From: Hymenobacter sp. HSC-4F20
GTDB lineage: Bacteria; Bacteroidota; Bacteroidia; Cytophagales; Hymenobacteraceae
NCBI RefSeq assembly: GCF_019599275.1
Contig: NZ_JAHZTD010000002.1
Location: 1,116,001-1,180,000, forward strand
DNA: 64,000 nt
Reading direction: 5' to 3'
Positions 62,171-64,000 of this stretch are shown here, one piece after another; position 1 is the first letter of the stretch; every line of letters begins with the position of its first letter. The notes beneath the pieces were generated by a model. The model worked only from the letters and a program-made list of their open reading frames with translations. It was not told the origin of the DNA and ran no database searches. The position numbers and the translations under genes are program-made.

Positions 62171-62196
62171 GCTCCCGGCTTAGCAGGAGCGCCTGC

Positions 62197-62230
62197 AAGC
62201 CGGCTCGCGTACGTGAGCCGGCTTTTGCGT
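62197..62230 (+). terminator. hsp20 terminator
   Basis: AAGCCGGCTC (62197-62206) / GAGCCGGCTT (62215-62224) then TTGCGTTTT. Confidence 0.75.
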
Positions 62231-62491
62231 TTTCTCTGCCTACCAGCTTGGAGCAAGCAAGCTTGCGGAACCTACCCCTCCCGGCCAGGCAAACGAGCTC
62301 CTGGTTAAGCAATGGCTCAGCTTCTGACGGCGGCTGGGCAAGCCCTTAACCTAGTCGAAAAAGAAGCACAGTCGGGCTACCTCAAAAAGCAACCAGGTGC
62401 CCCCGAGCCCAATGTAATATAGCCGCCCCCCGATTTAGGCCGTAAAAAGAAAGCTACACCCGGTTTTACTTCTCACTTCACCTTCTGCACC

Positions 62492-63793
62492 ATGCCCCGC
62501 ACTATTCTTCTCTTACTGCTATGGGTAGCAGCCGTTCTGAGCTGGCCCACCCAAGCAGCCGCGGCCGATGAGCTGCCGCCGCGCCCTACCCCCTTCCGGT
62601 TTGTAAATGACCAAGCGCAGTTGCTACCCGCCGCTGATGCCAAAACTTTGGAAAACGGCTTGCGCCGCTACGCTGATAAAACCGGTACGCAAATAGTGGT
62701 GGTAACTGTTCCTTCCCTAGGCGGCCAAGATGTAGCCGACTATGCCCGGTCTTTGGGCACAGCCTGGGGCATTGGCCAACGCGAGAAAAACAACGGCGTG
62801 GTGGTACTGCTGGGGGCCCAGGAACATAAAGTAACCATTCAGGCCGGTTCGGGCCTGCAAAGCCAAATCACGCCGGAGCTGACTTCGCGCGTCATTAACC
62901 AGCAGATGACGCCCAGCTTTAAGCAGGGCCGCTATTTTGCCGGCCTTCGCTCGGGGCTTAATGCCCTGATGCTGGCCGCCGACCCTAACCCACGCCCTGA
63001 TGCCTCAGCGGCTACTGCCACTACTGAAAGTGGCGCCGCGGCTACCGGCTCCAGCGGCCTAAGCGCGGGCGCTTCAGGCAGTGGCCTAACCGATGAACTA
63101 CCATCCCAGGCTGGACCTACTAACCCAGTAGCAACTCCTGTTCCGGTTTCCGAACCTAGCTCATCGGGCTTTGGCCTGGGGACGCTGGTGTTGGGCGCAG
63201 TTGTTGTGCTAGGAGGCATCTGGCTTGTATCGAAGCTGTTTCGTCGGCGCACTCCTACCCCCGAGGCTGGCCCCAGTAGCAATGGTCCCGACTTTCTTCC
63301 TCGTCAGCCCAACGGCCCTGCCCGGGGGGGCTACGGTGGCCAGCAGCCCCCGATGCAGCAGGGCGGCGGACCGAACTTCTTCCCTAACTCTGGCCCTGGC
63401 CTGGGCGGGGGTGGCGGCAGCGGAGTAGGCGGCATGCTGATGACCGGAGCCGCGGCGGCAGCCGGTGCTTACCTAGGCAACCGCATGGCCCAGGGCCACG
63501 ACACGCACGATACAACTGCTTTCAACCCTGATACAGCCCCACACAACCTCGACCCAGGTGCCGCCGCTGCCGGGGCGGCAGGAGGAGCGGTAGGCGGTGG
63601 TTTCCCGGCCCTCGATGACTCCGCCGCTACCCCCGACGCGGGCCCAGACTACTTCGCCGACGACTACACCTCCGCCAACGACTCCGCTGACTACTTTTCA
63701 TCGGACGAAAGTGGTTCCTACGACGATATGTCATCCGACGACACAGGTGGCGGTGGGTTCGATAGTGACGATGACAACAGTGGTTCCTGGTAA
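62492..63793 (+). CDS. TPM-domain (TLP18.3/Psb32/MOLO-1) secreted protein
   Basis: A 433-residue protein with a signal peptide (ends A-A-A-A), a TPM domain (about 35-160; 'FVNDQAQLLPAADAKTLENGLRRYADKTGTQIVVVTVPSLGGQDVADYARSLG', 'NNGVVVLLGAQEHKVTIQAG'), a Ser/Gly/Ala linker, one membrane helix (about 225-245) and a long low-complexity cytoplasm- or envelope-facing tail rich in Gly, Asp and Ser ending 'DSDDDNSGSW'. This matches the YgcG-type organisation: extracytoplasmic TPM and a Gly-rich C-terminus. The biochemical activity is not settled for bacteria. Confidence 0.88.
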   Translation: MPRTILLLLLWVAAVLSWPTQAAAADELPPRPTPFRFVNDQAQLLPAADAKTLENGLRRYADKTGTQIVVVTVPSLGGQDVADYARSLGTAWGIGQREKNNGVVVLLGAQEHKVTIQAGSGLQSQITPELTSRVINQQMTPSFKQGRYFAGLRSGLNALMLAADPNPRPDASAATATTESGAAATGSSGLSAGASGSGLTDELPSQAGPTNPVATPVPVSEPSSSGFGLGTLVLGAVVVLGGIWLVSKLFRRRTPTPEAGPSSNGPDFLPRQPNGPARGGYGGQQPPMQQGGGPNFFPNSGPGLGGGGGSGVGGMLMTGAAAAAGAYLGNRMAQGHDTHDTTAFNPDTAPHNLDPGAAAAGAAGGAVGGGFPALDDSAATPDAGPDYFADDYTSANDSADYFSSDESGSYDDMSSDDTGGGGFDSDDDNSGSW

Positions 63794-63871
63794 CGGCTAC
63801 TGACCAGGCCCAGGCTTACAACTGCCCATTGTACTTGGGGCTGCCTGTTTTTCGTGATAGTGTTGCTAGTA

Positions 63872-63915
63872 AACACCAAGGCCGGTTCCGTGCGTACGGA
63901 ACCGGCCTTGGTGTT
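63872..63915. terminator. Bidirectional hairpin terminator
   Basis: AACACCAAGGCCGGTTCCG (63872-63890) and its exact complement (63897-63915) around TGCGTA, between convergent genes. Confidence 0.8.
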
Positions 63916-63928
63916 ATGAGGTGTAACC

Positions 63929-64000
63929 CTATTTCTTCTGGAGGGAGCGGGTAGGCACGCCTACTTTCACGCTGGGGGTAAGCTGCTTGCGTTTGCGCTG
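63929..64000 (-). CDS. C-terminal 23 codons of a gene running off the window
   Basis: A minus-strand frame ends at TAG (63929-63931) and is open to the window edge. The basic tail reads Q-R-K-R-K-Q-L-T-P-S-V-K-V-G-V-P-T-R-S. The convergent terminator supports a real gene end. No family can be named from so little. Confidence 0.45.
   Translation of the reverse strand, partial: QRKRKQLTPSVKVGVPTRSLQKK

Overview
The window looks like chromosome of a GC-rich member of the Bacteroidota, most like Hymenobacter or a close relative in the Cytophagales. The evidence is the type IX secretion (T9SS) C-terminal sorting domains on two very large secreted proteins, a DUF5686 protein with a carboxypeptidase-regulatory domain, a DPE2-type 4-alpha-glucanotransferase, TAnnTTTG promoter elements and a Bacteroidota-type tyrosine recombinase. 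The genus is inferred from gene style, not from a marker search.

Host part 1 (1-31.6 kb). A partial TamB/AsmA-like envelope gene (minus strand) is followed by a small secreted regulatory-domain protein, malQ, a 2,363-residue surface protein with ten DUF11-like repeats, and a convergent 1,113-residue protein with calcium-binding type 3 repeats; a perfect 29-bp inverted repeat lies between the last two. Next come a thioredoxin-reductase-like flavoprotein, a DUF5686 protein, galK, a cyclase/hydrolase pair, hemW, an Omp85-family protein, an esterase lipoprotein and an initiator tRNA-Met gene.

Integrated element (about 31.6-48.04 kb). The final 42 bp of the tRNA gene region (31575-31616) are repeated exactly at 48003-48044, and a tyrosine recombinase gene sits just inside the right end. 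The roughly 16.4 kb between is visibly richer in A+T. It carries (a) a leftward operon of a double-YegP/DUF1508 protein with a glycine-rich tail, an E2-E1 (Cap2-like) fusion and a JAB/JAMM isopeptidase, with no CD-NTase; (b) a divergent XRE regulator and ImmA/IrrE-type peptidase; (c) a C5-cytosine methyltransferase followed by an Fe-S RecB/Cas4-like nuclease and SF1 helicase, broken by a frameshift just before Walker A; (d) a family-A-polymerase-like protein; (e) a tandem pair of small paralogs and two small genes downstream of the integrase. This looks like a defence island. The YegP/E2-E1/JAB set is the best candidate for an undescribed system.

Host part 2 (48.05-64 kb). After the stranded original tRNA terminator come rpmA and rplU, then nrdB and nrdA separated by two small genes. 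A cluster of DnaA-box-like sites lies upstream of nrdB and a second pair lies near 55.7 kb. A low-GC DUF3800 gene, a possible 28-residue peptide gene with a strong ribosome-binding site, several secreted or lipoprotein genes of unknown function, an Hsp20 chaperone and a TPM-domain protein follow. The window ends inside a minus-strand gene of which only the last 23 codons are visible.

All functions are read from motifs; no database search was possible.
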